Shown here piece by piece: positions 37,097-49,348 of a DNA stretch of 64,000 nt. Positions within the stretch are counted from its first letter, which is position 1. Each line of letters begins with the position of its first letter. Position numbers and translations under genes: made by a program. This DNA comes from Phylloscopus collybita (taxonomy: Eukaryota; Chordata; Aves; Passeriformes; Phylloscopidae), in the NCBI GenBank assembly GCA_027886175.1, contig JAJNNQ010000031.1, forward strand, positions 5,530,501 to 5,594,500. The letters are read 5' to 3'. A model generated the notes under the pieces. That model saw only the letters and a program-made list of their open reading frames with translations, was not told the origin of the DNA and made no database searches.

Positions 37097-38714
37097 TATC
37101 AGTGACATTTATTTCTACAAGAAGGCATGTCAGGATGCTGCAGGAAATAACCTGTAAATGCAATAGTGTGAGCTGTGAGATCCTGAACCAACTTTTCCGA
37201 GGGCTGTTCCGTGCAGCCTGGCTAGTTCCCAGGGAGCTCAGAGCAAAGTAGTTGAAATAATACCACCATCTGCTGGGCAGCTGGATAATTCAGGGAGGGG
37301 AGAGCTCCTTTGGAGACGAAAGTGTGTGTGAGTCCCAGCCACAGCTTCTCTGGTACACACTGGGACATGCCTGGTAAGCCCTCATCACGTAGTTCCTAAT
37401 TATTTCTATTTTTGATGCTGGCTGATGCTTTCCCAGGCTGCTTGCTGTGTAAGACACAGCTAAAAAGATACATAACAAGGCATGTCTGCCTTACACGACA
37501 CGAGGAGGGAATTGGGGAACATTTTTCACACTGTTTCTGTGTGGGGAGCAGCACCCCTACAGCAGCTGTGCCCTGTAAAAGATATATGAATTTAATTCCC
37601 ATCAGGACTGATATCATTTGCTCTCCCAGATCTGTTGCTAGGTCACATGCAGCTGCTCACATCCAGCCTGGGAAGCAGAAACCCAGAAATAGCAACGTCC
37701 ACTGACAAGTTGAGATGCTTGCCACGGCCAGATGTGGGGAATCTCACAGAGACCCAGGAATGATTCTTGCAGGAATTGTGAATGCAGCAGGATCGCTTGC
37801 TCTTGGGTGTGCCAGACTTACTGTAGCCTCATTCCTGACACAAGTCTTGTCCAGGGAGGGTGTGAGGAGCCTGTGACACATGGGTGGCATTCAGCAGAAA
37901 TGAGCTGAAAAGCCACAAGGCTGCCAGCTCAGCTAACGTGGGCAAGGCTCATCATCTCCTGCAGCCTCAGGCACAAACAGGGCTGGCGTGCCTGGGATTG
38001 CATGAAGATTTTCCCCACACACCAAAGGACCAAAGGCTTGCTAACAGCTGGATCAGCAGAGAAAAGCTTTCACAGGAACCAGAAAAAAAGGCTAAAGCAT
38101 GTGCCTGTGGGGAGACAATCTGCAGGGGTCCCTGGAATGAAGGTGGGTGACAGCCCTGGTGTGAAAAAGTCTGTGAGATTTCTCATTTCTGCAGAGAAGG
38201 ATTGCTGGAGTTACACAAGACCTACCCCCACTCCATCAGCCTGTTGATTTTTCACTAAGTTATAAAAGCTGTGACACCTCCAGCTGTTTCAGCCTCCCCA
38301 TGGGGAAAGAATAAAATAGGATGAAGTAATTCAGCCTCCTGAAACTCCTGCTGGGTGCTGGTGACATCTAAAATGCTTCCCTTTTTGGAAAGAGATGCTC
38401 AGAGGAGATGTGATCTGCTACCTGAACTGCAAAGCTTTGCCTGGAGGCAGGACAGGGCCAGGGGCAGTGAAACACTGCTGGGGGAGGATGGTGAGGCTGG
38501 ATGAAGAGCCTGGCAATTTGGTTGTGGCAATATCTGATGATGCAGAGGCTGAGGGAAGGCACAAGCTTAGGCCAGGTCCTGCAGTCCTGTGGGCATGGCT
38601 GTGGCTGAGCCCTGCTGGGGGCCCTGCCAGGGCTTCTTACTGGGCTGATCAATACAGAAAAAGAATCTCTGGGGGTATTTAAATTGCTTTCCCCCTGTTT
38701 TTTACTGTATATGT
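37097..38714. other. Non-coding stretch, nothing recognised
   Basis: GC somewhat higher than average (37,200-38,650), with several frames of 60-97 codons on both strands but none with protein-family features. No splice-bounded exon could be defended. Confidence 0.5.
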
Positions 38715-38833
38715 TTTTTGGTTCTTTTGTGTGGGTTTTTTTTTGTTTTGTTTTGTTTTGTTTGTTTTTTGTTTGGTTGGTGGTGTTGTTTTGTTTTTTT
38801 TTTTGTTTTTTTGTTTTTTGTTTTTTTCTTTCA
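38715..38833 (+). repeat. T/G-rich tract with GTTTT repeats
   Basis: Consists of GTTTT and GTTTTTTT units with a short GGTTGGTGG island. It is the fourth T/G tract with the same strand bias. Confidence 0.9.
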
Positions 38834-38930
38834 GGTTAGTTTCTGTTTATTGTTAGTGTGTACCTTTGCAGGTGTTGGTAAATCCCTAGCCTCAGGAATT
38901 TATCATGTAAGAACAAGAATAAGAATAATA

Positions 38931-39064
38931 AAAAAGAAAAAGAAAAAGAAAAAGAAAAAGAAAAAGAAAAAGAAAAAGAAAAAGAAAAAGAAAAAGAAAG
39001 AAAAAGAAAAAGAAAAGGAAAAAGAAAAAGATAAAAATAAAAATAAAAAAAATAAATAAAAAAA
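38931..39064 (+). repeat. (AAAAAG)n hexanucleotide array decaying to AAAAAT/AAAT
   Basis: About seventeen AAAAAG units, with one shortened unit and one GG variant, run into (AAAAAT) and (AAAT). Lys/Glu-rich and Phe/Ser-rich frames over it on the two strands are repeat artefacts. Confidence 0.95.
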
Positions 39065-42000
39065 CCCAAAAACATAAATAAAAATAATCCTTCCCCTATA
39101 TTTATTCACTTATATTTACTTAGAAATGAAAACTAATAGCATCAGATAGGCAAGGTGACGTTTTTTCCATCAGTAGCAGGAGCAGCAGTAGGTCCTGTGC
39201 ATTTATAATGATTAAATACCATTGGTGTCTGTCAGACATGAATGAAGCTGTACCAGGAGCTGCCTATCTTACCCAGAAAGGACCTGGCTGACATTTTTAA
39301 TGGGATTTTTTAAATGGGGTTTAAATACTGGGTTAAAAAATACCCAGTATTTTTTTAAACCCCAGCTATCATCTGGTTCATGCCAAGACATCACTACAGG
39401 AGATGCACCTGCTTCAGCACAGTTTCTAAAACAATGCAGAGAAAGGCTGAATTAAAATTAAGAGAGTTCCTCACAACTATCAAGGAATTATTTTCCTTGA
39501 GACAGCTACGAGCAATCACATCACTCAATATCATAACGTCAAATTATGGGAGAGATTATTGTAACATTGCCAAAATACTTACCAAATAAAGTGGGGAGAG
39601 GATGTTTTCAGCTCAGCTGTGGAACGACCACATCTGAATAATCCTGTGAGTATTTTTGACCTGAATGACCTTCAGGCTGTGACCTTCAGACTCTGTATAT
39701 TATATTTGTGAATGAATAAATTCGGGGTGCTGCTTCTCCTGGAGCAATTGCCTCAGAGAACATCACATGGAGGAAGGAGATATATTTAAATGCAGTATTA
39801 CAACTGGGTCATCTGAGACAGTTCTGTGTGCTTTGCAATTTGTGCAAATTCCAAGTGCCAGAATTTTTTTTTCATCATTTCCTTCTCCAGTTATTTTTTT
39901 TTATTTATTTAAAGTATCCTGTTTATTTTTGAAGTGTCAATTTAGCTGAGCCATGTGTTATCACCAAGGCATGCTGCTGTAGTTAACCCAGGAAAATACT
40001 GTTTCCTGGGAATGCAAACACTAAAAAAGCTATCAGTGTAATAAATTAATTTCTTTTGTACGGAGATCAAGCAATTCAGTGCTTACTTCAGAAAAGACAA
40101 TACAACAGATATTGTGAGTCCATTAACAGCAACAACAAATCTTTTCTGGCTCTAGAGAAAGAATTAATTATTTACATGTTTCTCATTAACTTTTTACCTA
40201 CTGTTAACAGTAGGTTTTTAAAAGAACCCCTTTCTCCCTGTGATCAAAGTTTTCAACGAGCCCATCTACAAGCAGCATATTTAGCCATTTTAAATTATTT
40301 GCAGTCTGTCACAAAATGACATTAGCAATTTGAAGGCACTGCTGAAATGCTGCAGGTATTCCAGAAATTCCTCACAAGTCCTTTTGAGACGCCAGTGCTG
40401 TCATCCACTGCCCTTGACGTGCTGTTGGACGTTGTGCAAATGTTACAATGCCACCAATATCTTGTCTTCGCCTCACAAAATAACAACAAACCTCATGAGA
40501 GGCTGGAAGCTGCCTGTAGGCTCATCCATGGATCTGGTGGCCATGTATTTCTCTGGAGTTCAATCCCTGCTTTTGCACCTCCTGGTAGAACAGGTAGTGG
40601 AATCTTGGCCAAGAGAAAATGGGTCCATACTGCTATTTTAGGGGAAAAAAACTGCAAGTTTTTTCCAGCTAAACCTGGGGTCAGTTATGGTGTGACAGTC
40701 TCAGAAAAACTTGTGATAAAATGGTTTTCATAATTCATCTGAAAACCTTATGGGATTAAGATTATCATATTAAAATTCTCAGTAATTTTAATTTAAAAAA
40801 TGGACCAAGTTGTATTGTGCTTTGGTACCATTTTGACTCAGTCCCTAAAACACAGAGAAAGCCAGAACTTACCAAAAAATATTCCCATATAGTCTTTGAT
40901 TTAATGAACCACTATGACCCTCGTGTCTCTGTGAGCTTGTGCAGCTGAATCTTTCACTAATCAGTTTGCCTTCCAAACCATTTAAATAAATTAAAACCAA
41001 AACCACAACGACAGAGAAGGTTAATGTAGTGGGGATTAGATTCTCAGATTTACTGATTCACACTAGAAAAGGAAGCAAGCCTTTCCAAGCTGGCTGTTGA
41101 GATGCCTTTGCATCACTGAAGTTCCTCCTCCCCCCAGTGCTCATCCCCAGTGCTGGGCTCTGCAGGGCCAGGAGGATCCTTACTCAGGGGCAGTGGGGTG
41201 GGGTTTACCCAAAGGCTGAAAATGTGACTGATGCAACAGTTCCTGCTCCACCAAACAGCCAATTCCTGCTCTGTGACCCACTCCAAACTCGAGGAAGCAT
41301 TTGTGATGTGACAAGCCAGACTGTTCATTTTATCAGGCACTGCCCAGCACCAGCTGCTCCTGAGGAAAGTTCAGCAAACTTGATAATGAGCACTGGGGGA
41401 ATAACAGAAGTTCCCTCTTCAGCTGAGCAGTAGTTGGCTCATATCTTAAATATTTTATGTCCATTATACACTCAAAAAATGCTGTGAAAGGTCTGCAAGC
41501 TCCTGGTTTTCATATTGGTGTTTAGCCTACGTTAAACCCACAGAGAAAATTCAGTGTTGTGTAAGGCTATTGAATATCACAGATTTAAGATTTATTACCA
41601 AAGGAAATTGCACTGAAAGAACTTACTGGAAACAAAACAAAACCTGTGACTCGGTGATGGATGACTCGGTTCTCCACTCTTACACCAATTATTTAACAAA
41701 GCATTTGTTACATTTGACTTCGGGCCAAGCAATGATGTGAGCTGACATTTTCTAGAATATTTTCAAGAGCTGACAATTTGCAGCACATTAGCAAGCCCAA
41801 AAAAGAGCAAAGCACGTTTGGATGGAGTTATAAAATCAGATACCTTGATAACTTAGCCAATGGTATTTAGCCATAATTCAGCTATTGATATTGAGTCAAC
41901 AAAATGAATCATAAGCTCCATGCCCCTCAATGCAACTTATCAACTCTTCAGCAAGGTGCCATTACCTGCAGTGATTACACCTTCACAGCATGCAAGTCAG

Positions 42001-42120
42001 AAGCAAATCTGGAAGGCGCAAACATCTGCTTCTCTTTTTTTACAGCTGCAGAGAAGTGTCCTGTAATCCAGTGTGCTTCAGCTGGGACCAGAATTTTATA
42101 AATCTCTGGGTGTGCTGGGG
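39065..42120. other. Non-coding stretch containing one hairpin
   Basis: 39,370-40,330 is repeat-poor AT-rich DNA, and 40,330-40,740 and 41,100-41,440 are more mixed. Frames of up to 128 codons occur but overlap each other in different frames and lack domain features. Confidence 0.5.
39316..39363. other. 18-bp interrupted hairpin
   Basis: GGGGTTTAAA (39,316-39,325) pairs with TTTAAACCCC (39,354-39,363). TACTGGGT (39,326-39,333) pairs with ACCCAGTA (39,342-39,349). The loop is eight bases and the right arm carries a TTTT bulge (39,350-39,353). It is an imperfect inverted repeat with cruciform potential and no known family was recognised. Confidence 0.95.
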
Positions 42121-42289
42121 AAAACCAACCAACCAACCAACCAACCAACCAACCAACCAACCAACCAACAAACCAACCAACCAACCAACCAACCAACCAA
42201 CCAACCAACCAACAAACCAACCAACCAACCAACCAACCAACCAACCAACCAACCAACCAACAAACCAACCAACCAACCAACCAACCAAG
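42121..42289 (+). repeat. (AACC)n tetranucleotide array with periodic interruptions
   Basis: About forty AACC units. A missing C gives ACAAA at 42,168, 42,212 and 42,260, so the interruptions are 44 and 48 bp apart and suggest block duplication. All frames are open (PTNQ on plus, GWLV on minus) because the 12-bp superperiod has no stop. Confidence 0.97.
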
Positions 42290-45200
42290 CTTTCCTTCCC
42301 CCTGTGCACTTTTCTGAGGACTTGTTTAGCTTCATCCAGGTTTTCTGGCTGGATAGGTAAAGGGTTTGGCTGAATTTTTGGAAGGAGTTCTGCAGACCAT
42401 TGCTGTAGGCTAATAAATAAAATTAATATGTGCTAGCAGGAAGCAGTGATCTGAGTGTTTTATTGTGGAAAACACACACAGAGCAGGTCTGCCTTGTTTG
42501 CATTGTGAGATAATTCAGAAAATGAGCTTTGAGCTGCTCTGGTACCAAATTTGGGTCTGGTCAGCCCCTTCAGACCACTCAGCCAAAGGTGAGGGGGAGA
42601 GTTGGTTGGGATGAAGCAACAAAAATCACCTTTCCTACACAACTCTTAGAGAAATAGCTGCTTTAATGGCCTTTCAACCATTAAATGGCAGAATTAGAGG
42701 CTGAATTAGAGTATTCAATTAACAAGCAGTCAGCTGTGTAAAACCCACCATGTGACACTGTTAAAATCCAAACAGGTAAATGTTATTAAAGTCCCTAATA
42801 AAGTAATTTTTTTTCTTGGGTTTATACAAATAAATACCAGAATGCTTTCATAAGATTTGCTGTGATGAAGCACAAGTTTCATTTACCTGCATTGCATTGG
42901 TTTGATAAAATATACATAAATAATATTTGAAATTAAATCTTTTAAATATAAAAATAATAATAAATAATATTATATAATAAAATATAAATTTATATAATTT
43001 ATATATAAAATTATATATAATAAAATAAAGCTGAAAAAGGGAAAAATTATCTCTGCTGCATTTGTATTGTTTTCCTGAACCTTCAGAAGCAGCAACTGCA
43101 GAATTTTTGGGGTGGTTCACAGCAAAACTCATGTTGCCAGCCAAACTGAAAGGATAAGAAAGCAACTGGAGAAGGGAACAACAGGAATAACTGGCTGAAG
43201 GCAAGGTTTGAATTTTATGAATATTAGAAGCCAAGGGCCATTGCACTGGAGGAGAAATGTCCCTTAAAATGTGGCTAAAACAGCTAATCCAAAATGAGGT
43301 CATAAAAATGTCGAAATGGACAACAACAAAAAAAAGTTGGGCAGAAAGAAAGGAATCATTGCAAAACTAGCCTGAGGGAGGTCTGTGTGCAGTGTGAGAC
43401 AGCAAGGCAATTATTTAAGAGCAGCCCATTATCTTCTGCCCAAAAAGCCACACAGGTTTGTAACACAGAGTTATGATTCCAATTTATGTGATATTTGAAA
43501 TGAATACTTACCTTGGTCAAAAAAAAAAAAAAAGCCACATGAAATAACACCTATTCTAGACCCTTCATTGCCTCTAAAATGCTACTGGTCTATAACAATA
43601 AATATTATTCCATTAGTTTTATATTACTGGGTTTTCAAAGGCAGGTGAATTAGATGAGATCTCTTTACAAGAGATGAATTTAAGAGACAACTGTTATTTA
43701 TAAGAGCTGAAATAATGTGTTTGGAGTGCCTCAGTTCTTATTTAACACCTGCTTTTTCCCTGCACACAATTTTCCTCAGAAAAATTCAGTAATGAATTGA
43801 TTTTTTACCAGTCTCAAAAGATGAAAATCTGGATTTTGCAAAATGTGTGGTGGAGAATACTGAAGGGAGCAAGCCTTGTGGAAAATAAATTATTGGGCTG
43901 GCTAGAAATTGACCCTTAACTCCCATGAGGTCTTTGTGAGCTCTGTTGGAAACTTGCTTTTCCTGTGGGGTGATGTGTATAAATCAGATTAACTTCACTG
44001 GGAGCAAGGAAGTAAATATATCTGAGAGAATACAGCACACGTATTTCCAACATTCCTATGGTTTCTGGTGTTTTCAAGGTGGCCATTTGGAGGTTTATGA
44101 TGGTATTAGCAGTAAAAGTGTGGAGATTTTGAAATCAGTGTCTGTGAGAGGTGGAGGAGAGTCTCCCATCCATGGCTGGACTGGCTGGATAAACATCAGC
44201 AGTTCCTGTTCCACCCTCCAAGGCAGCACTAACTACCAAATCACGTATTCCCTAGCAATTCTAATAATTTATAATTTAATAAATTTCGGTTCATACATAA
44301 ACCAGAGGGCTTATGAGGTATTCCACCCCCTTTTTCTTCTTAAAATTGATGCATTCTGTAAAATCCCTAAAGAAGCTTTAGCAAAAAAGCAAAAGGAAAA
44401 GCAGGGAGCAGCAGGTCCCTGTGGATGAGAGCTGAGGTGCCACGGCTGATTTATAGGCCTGGAAAATATTTGCAATGCCCATATTATACTTGTTCTGGGG
44501 ATAAAGAGAGGGTTTAATTCACTAGTGCTATCAATCTGTTACCTTTCAAGGCAGTAAATTCACTAAGTTCAGTAAAAAAAAAAAAGCAATTCAGCTTCAT
44601 GGAGTTGTTGTTATAATATATCATTTGTCATTTACTGTATGTAAGTACCAATAGCACAAACATTTAAAATCATCAAAAGAACTATAAAGAGATGAAAGGA
44701 AAATGTTTCAGAATAAATCTCTGTCTTTTCCAAAGCAATCTACACTGTGATAAGGTTGTAGAGTGAAACATATGTCACTGGGAGCTCGACATAAAATTCT
44801 TGTTTGTAATTGCAAATGTTTTAACAAAATTGTTAAACCTCATTTCCTATTTGTGTATGACACAGACTGGGAGAAGAGGAGGAGTTTTAAAAACACAGTT
44901 TGATGCCTTGGTTTCCTTTATAGTGATGCAGTGAGGATTCTCCAGGGGATTTCTCAGGGATCCTGAAACAATATATTATTTGTTCCTGTGGAGGAACCTA
45001 CCTGTCCTCCTAAATCTGCTGGGATGCCTGTCTCTTAGAGCTTTAGAGTTAATCTGATAGTGATGAATACTCCCATTAATTCTTATATTAACCCATCATC
45101 TCTGAAAAGAAACGACATTTGCAGCATTTTTCTGTCTTGAGTGAATGTGGAAAGGCAATTGAATCAAATTAGGGGGGGGTGATCTTCACTGCAATACTCA

Positions 45201-48200
45201 CATTTCTCTGCCACTTGTTTTCATTCACCCAATGGCTTTGCCATATTTTACATCTCATATTTTACCATTTAAATAATATTTTTGGCACAGCTCTGATTTT
45301 TTTTTTTTTTTTTTTTAAATTCTAGCATCCCTGGCCTGTTTGGCATTCTGAAATTGAGGAAGAGACAACATCAGTGTGGGAGAAGTGGCAGCAACCCCCA
45401 GGCCTGCCCCAGAGGAGCCCTGCCAAGGCCACGAGCAGGAGCTGAGCTCCCTTTGAACACAGCATCTGCTTACACAGCCTCTCCTACAAGATCAAATTGT
45501 AGCAGCCAGGACGGGGAAGGAGGATGAAAGAAGAGATGACAGATATATGGACAGGCAGTTCCAGTGCTGGTTCTGGTCTGTTTGCTATCCAAGCTGGTGG
45601 TTCTGCTCTGACTCTCATTATTGCCCCTGGCTGGAACACTGAGGAGGGGATTGGCATTGTCCTGGCTGCCCTTTAGAGTTCTGGTTTCTTCAAAAAAGAC
45701 AGGTTCCAGGAAAAGGCTGAATGAAATGGTTCAAGGGATGGGCAACACCTTTCCACTGCATGCCTTTCCACTGCTAATACTGATGAAAACCTCCTGTGGA
45801 ATGTCTTCCTGCTGCCTTTTCAAAGGAAGTTCTTTCCCAAATGGAAAGTTCACTCAATGGGAAAATTCAGGCAGAGAATTTCTTGAGCAACAGTGACTGC
45901 ATGAAGGCTGAGTAGCCATTTCTCTTACTCTTCCTTTTACTATCAAGACAAAATAAGTCAAGACTTGGGGAGGAGAGGCAAAGTGTTTCAATAACACTTC
46001 CATAGTCATTAATATTAATTTTGCAGAAGAAAGATCAAAATGCAGTTTTATTTGTTTTGGGTTTTTTTAAATCATGTATCCTTTTCACTTCAGTTCCACA
46101 ATAAATGATGTTTGCAGAGGCTGAAGCAATTCCTTGTAGAAGGAATTCAGACAACCAGGCAGTTCATAGAAGTGAGATACATACTGAGTTGGTCTAGGAA
46201 GAAGGGAAAAAATATTTCAAAAAAATGTTTCTCTTTCATACAGATTTTGTGGAAATCATATGCTTTTCTGAAAATGGATTCTGATGGGAAACCACCAGCC
46301 AGTTCCAATATACATAATTTATACACGAGTGTCCTCTTTATAAATATTGGGTAATTGCCAATCTCCTCACATAAAACAATCATTTTTGGGTTTGAGCTGC
46401 TGGGCAGCAACAAGCATTCTCAGACACGTCTTGGGGCACTCTGGAGCAGAGGCAAATTGCAACCTGATTTATTTTGACACCTCTGCAACAATTTGGGGTT
46501 TTCCATTCAATAAGGAGCTTACGTGAATCCTTCACACGTCAGTCCCTGGCACCTGGCAGTGGTGCCATCCAAGAAGGGCACTGAGGGGCCACTCCACAAA
46601 CAGAACCAGGGCATGAGGTGCCCAGTTAAACTTGAGGTGGTCAGAGCAGCACAGGTGGTAACACAGGGAAGGAACAGAGGCTCCTGCCCTGCTCTGCCAG
46701 AGCTGAGTGCTCCAGGTCAGGTCAGGGATCACAGCCTGCCCTGATCCATGCCAAGGGGCACTGCACTTGCCAGGAACTGATTTATTGCCTCTAATAGCTG
46801 CACTTATGCTGTGTCAGAGCCCAGGGACTCCTGCTCTGGCTGCCCTGAACAAACCTGGAGGTGATCATTAGGTTCCTGCATTTTGTCTCTGCTTTAGAGT
46901 TTGAAGCCCCGTATTTTCCTTCATTGGCTCGTGGGGAGTGATTCTCTGAAAGAGTTCTCCCTCTCACAAGGGAATTAGGAGCTGGAAGATAAACACAGTA
47001 AATGATCTAATGTAGAAATCATTCTCTATAATCCCAGAGCTCTGAAAAGGGCGATATGCTTATGTGCAGTGAATAATTACCCTAAAAATCACAACTAGTT
47101 CTCACTTAAATGAGGAGCTTTGGTCCTCTAAATTACAAACAGCATTTCTTGCATCGTTTTCTGAAGAACCAGCAATGCTCTGTTCTGTTCACAAGAACAC
47201 AAAACAGAGGAGAACACAAGTTCTGATCACTGTATGCCCACTGTGCATTTCCCCAAAGTGGGCATAAGCTGAGATGAAGTTCCTCCCATTCCATGTCATC
47301 TGTGCTGTCCTAAGGGAAGAGATAAGGAGCAGTTTTTTGGGCTAACAAAGGGGTTTGAATAGTGCACTTTGGTGATACCAAGATTTTTGACATCTCTCTA
47401 AAATATACTGACAAAGATGACTAAAAGAAATAGGGAGGGAAAATCCCAGACCTGATCCTCTTCTCATCCCTGTTAGGAGAGTCCTTTGGTGGGAGGGGTC
47501 CTTGCTGGAGGCTGCTGGGACTCAGTCAAAATCCATTATGCCAAAATCTCCTCCTGCTCAGAAGCTGCAGAAAGGACTGGAAGAACCAGAGGACACAGCC
47601 AGCCCACACCAACAGAGAGGGGACTGCCCTGGGAGCACAGTGAGTTTATTTCTTGTCACTGGACTTGGCAGGTATTTTCAGTCAGATGGGGAAAAAAAAA
47701 AAAAAAGCAAACAAAAATGGAGAGAGAAGGGGTTTATCATGTGAAATGTGTAAATTCAAACTTGCAAAAAAACACTTTATAGTGAAGACATCTTTTCCCT
47801 CTGAAGGACACTGTCCTGGTAGGAAAGTGTATGTGCAGACAGGGTCATGCTCTCTTATGTCACCTGTGAATAACAAATCTCTTCTCTGCCTAGAAAGCCA
47901 CCCCAGGGGACAGCCTCATGTTAAGGGCATTCCTCATAGGAAGGAGAAGGAAATAAAGGATTGTACAGCTCCCTGCTGGCTTGAGTGCAAAAGGAAACTG
48001 CTAGCCACACTCACAGCTTGAGAAACAGAGCATGAAACACCCCTCTCCTTTCCTTCCTGGGGCACCCAGGTAGAAGAATACTTCTACCTGACCTTCAGAA
48101 AACATGTGAGTGCTGGGATTCATCACTTAAAATTCCACTTTAGCCCAGGCCTTCTGCAGGCGACTCTCAAACCTCCTTCACTGACTCTGGAGCCTGAGCA

Positions 48201-48889
48201 TTTCATACTTGGAGCAAAGTGTCACACAGCCACCACATCTTTGGAAGCCATTATGTATTTGCATTTTTTACCACTGTGTTATCATTCAGCTCCATCCTGA
48301 CACTCAGTTCTGTGTCTGAAGAAAAGGGCAAAGATTGCTGCTCTTAGCACACTCCTCTTCCAGCCTTCCTCCTCCCTCTGCTGATCCCCCAGGCTGCTGC
48401 ATCCTCCCTGCAGAGCCAGCCCAGCCCCTGCAGCCCAGCACCCCAGCTCTGACACGCCAGGGAGGATGTCCAGGCAAACACTGTCTCTTTGTGACAAAGT
48501 GAAGACATCTGAATACCCAACGTGTGTATCCATCAGGCAGCTTTTGGCCGAGTCTGAAATGCTGCTGGCAGCTCCCAGCTGTGAATTTTGGCTTGTTTTA
48601 CCTCCCTCTATGCATCCCCACCATTGAAAATTCATTTAATACTAGAAGGACTGGTGTCAGGGATTCACTGTTGGGCTGCTCACAGTGAAGAGAATTGTTC
48701 CAAGCATCCACTACCCACTACACCGACTTTCTGTGCAGATTCGGGTTCTCCTCTTATTCTCCTGTTATTCTTAATAACTGTGGAATCTGTGAGAATATTT
48801 TCTGATATTTTTATGCAGGTTCTCCATGGTTTTAGTTTCACATTATTTTTTAGAATGATGTGAGGGGGAAGGGAAAAAGCTGCGTCATT
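42290..48889. other. Non-coding stretch, AT-rich island and T run inside
   Basis: An A/T-only-like island occupies about 42,900-43,030 (TAATA/TATAT mixtures). An A(14) run lies near 43,520 and a T(20) run near 45,298-45,317. The 160-codon plus-strand frame at 43,946-44,428 and the 122-codon frame at 47,653-48,021 show no domain or splice evidence. Confidence 0.5.
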
Positions 48890-48910
48890 TTTTTTTTCTT
48901 TTTTTTTTCT

Positions 48911-48945
<35 letters not shown>
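48890..48945 (+). repeat. T-rich homopolymer tract
   Basis: T9 and T10 runs separated by C and CTCTC precede a run of about 34 T. No retroposed body was recognised on either side. Confidence 0.9.
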
Positions 48946-48946
<1 letters not shown>

Positions 48947-49198
48947 TCTGTAAGGTCTGGTCTTGGATTGGGAGAATGGGAAATACCTCATTGTCTCACC
49001 TGCCACTGTTTGTCTTCCTGAAATGAGACATATCCAGCCGAGGAAAAATTCTTATTTGAGACAACAAGGAGCTTCAATTTCATCTTTACCACCCTCAAAG
49101 GCTCCCTTTGATTAAAACCTGTTTAGGAGAGCACAGATAAGGGAATAAGCAAGTCTCCAAAACTTCCCCTTTTCTCCTGTTGCCCTGAATACCTTACA

Positions 49199-49348
49199 CT
49201 TTCTTTTTCTTTTTCTTTTTCTTTTTCTTTTTCTTTTTCTTTTTCTTTTTCTTTTTCTTTTTCTTTTTCTTTTTCTCTTTCTCTTTCTCTTTCTCTTTCT
49301 CTTTTTCTCTTTTTCTTTTTCTTTTTCTCTTTCTTTTTCTTTTTCTTT
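49199..49348 (+). repeat. (CTTTTT)n / (CTCTTT)n array
   Basis: About 150 bp of CTTTTT hexamers with a central CTCTTT block. It is the reverse complement of the (AAAAAG)n array at 38.9 kb. The Lys/Arg/Glu-rich frames on the minus strand are repeat artefacts. Confidence 0.95.

Noticed and set aside
38718..39109. Lys/Glu-rich and Phe/Ser-rich frames
   Set aside because: Translation of the T/G tract and the AAAAAG array.
42121..42289. CRISPR array or telomere-like repeat
   Set aside because: It is a continuous tetranucleotide without spacers, and the unit is not TTAGGG. The genome is vertebrate.
41975..42373. PTNQ and GWLV repeat proteins
   Set aside because: Produced by the AACC tetranucleotide array. 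All six frames are open and the flanks do not look coding.
43946..44428. 160-codon plus-strand frame
   Set aside because: AT-rich codons, no recognisable family and no splice context; a frame this long is expected by chance in 64 kb.
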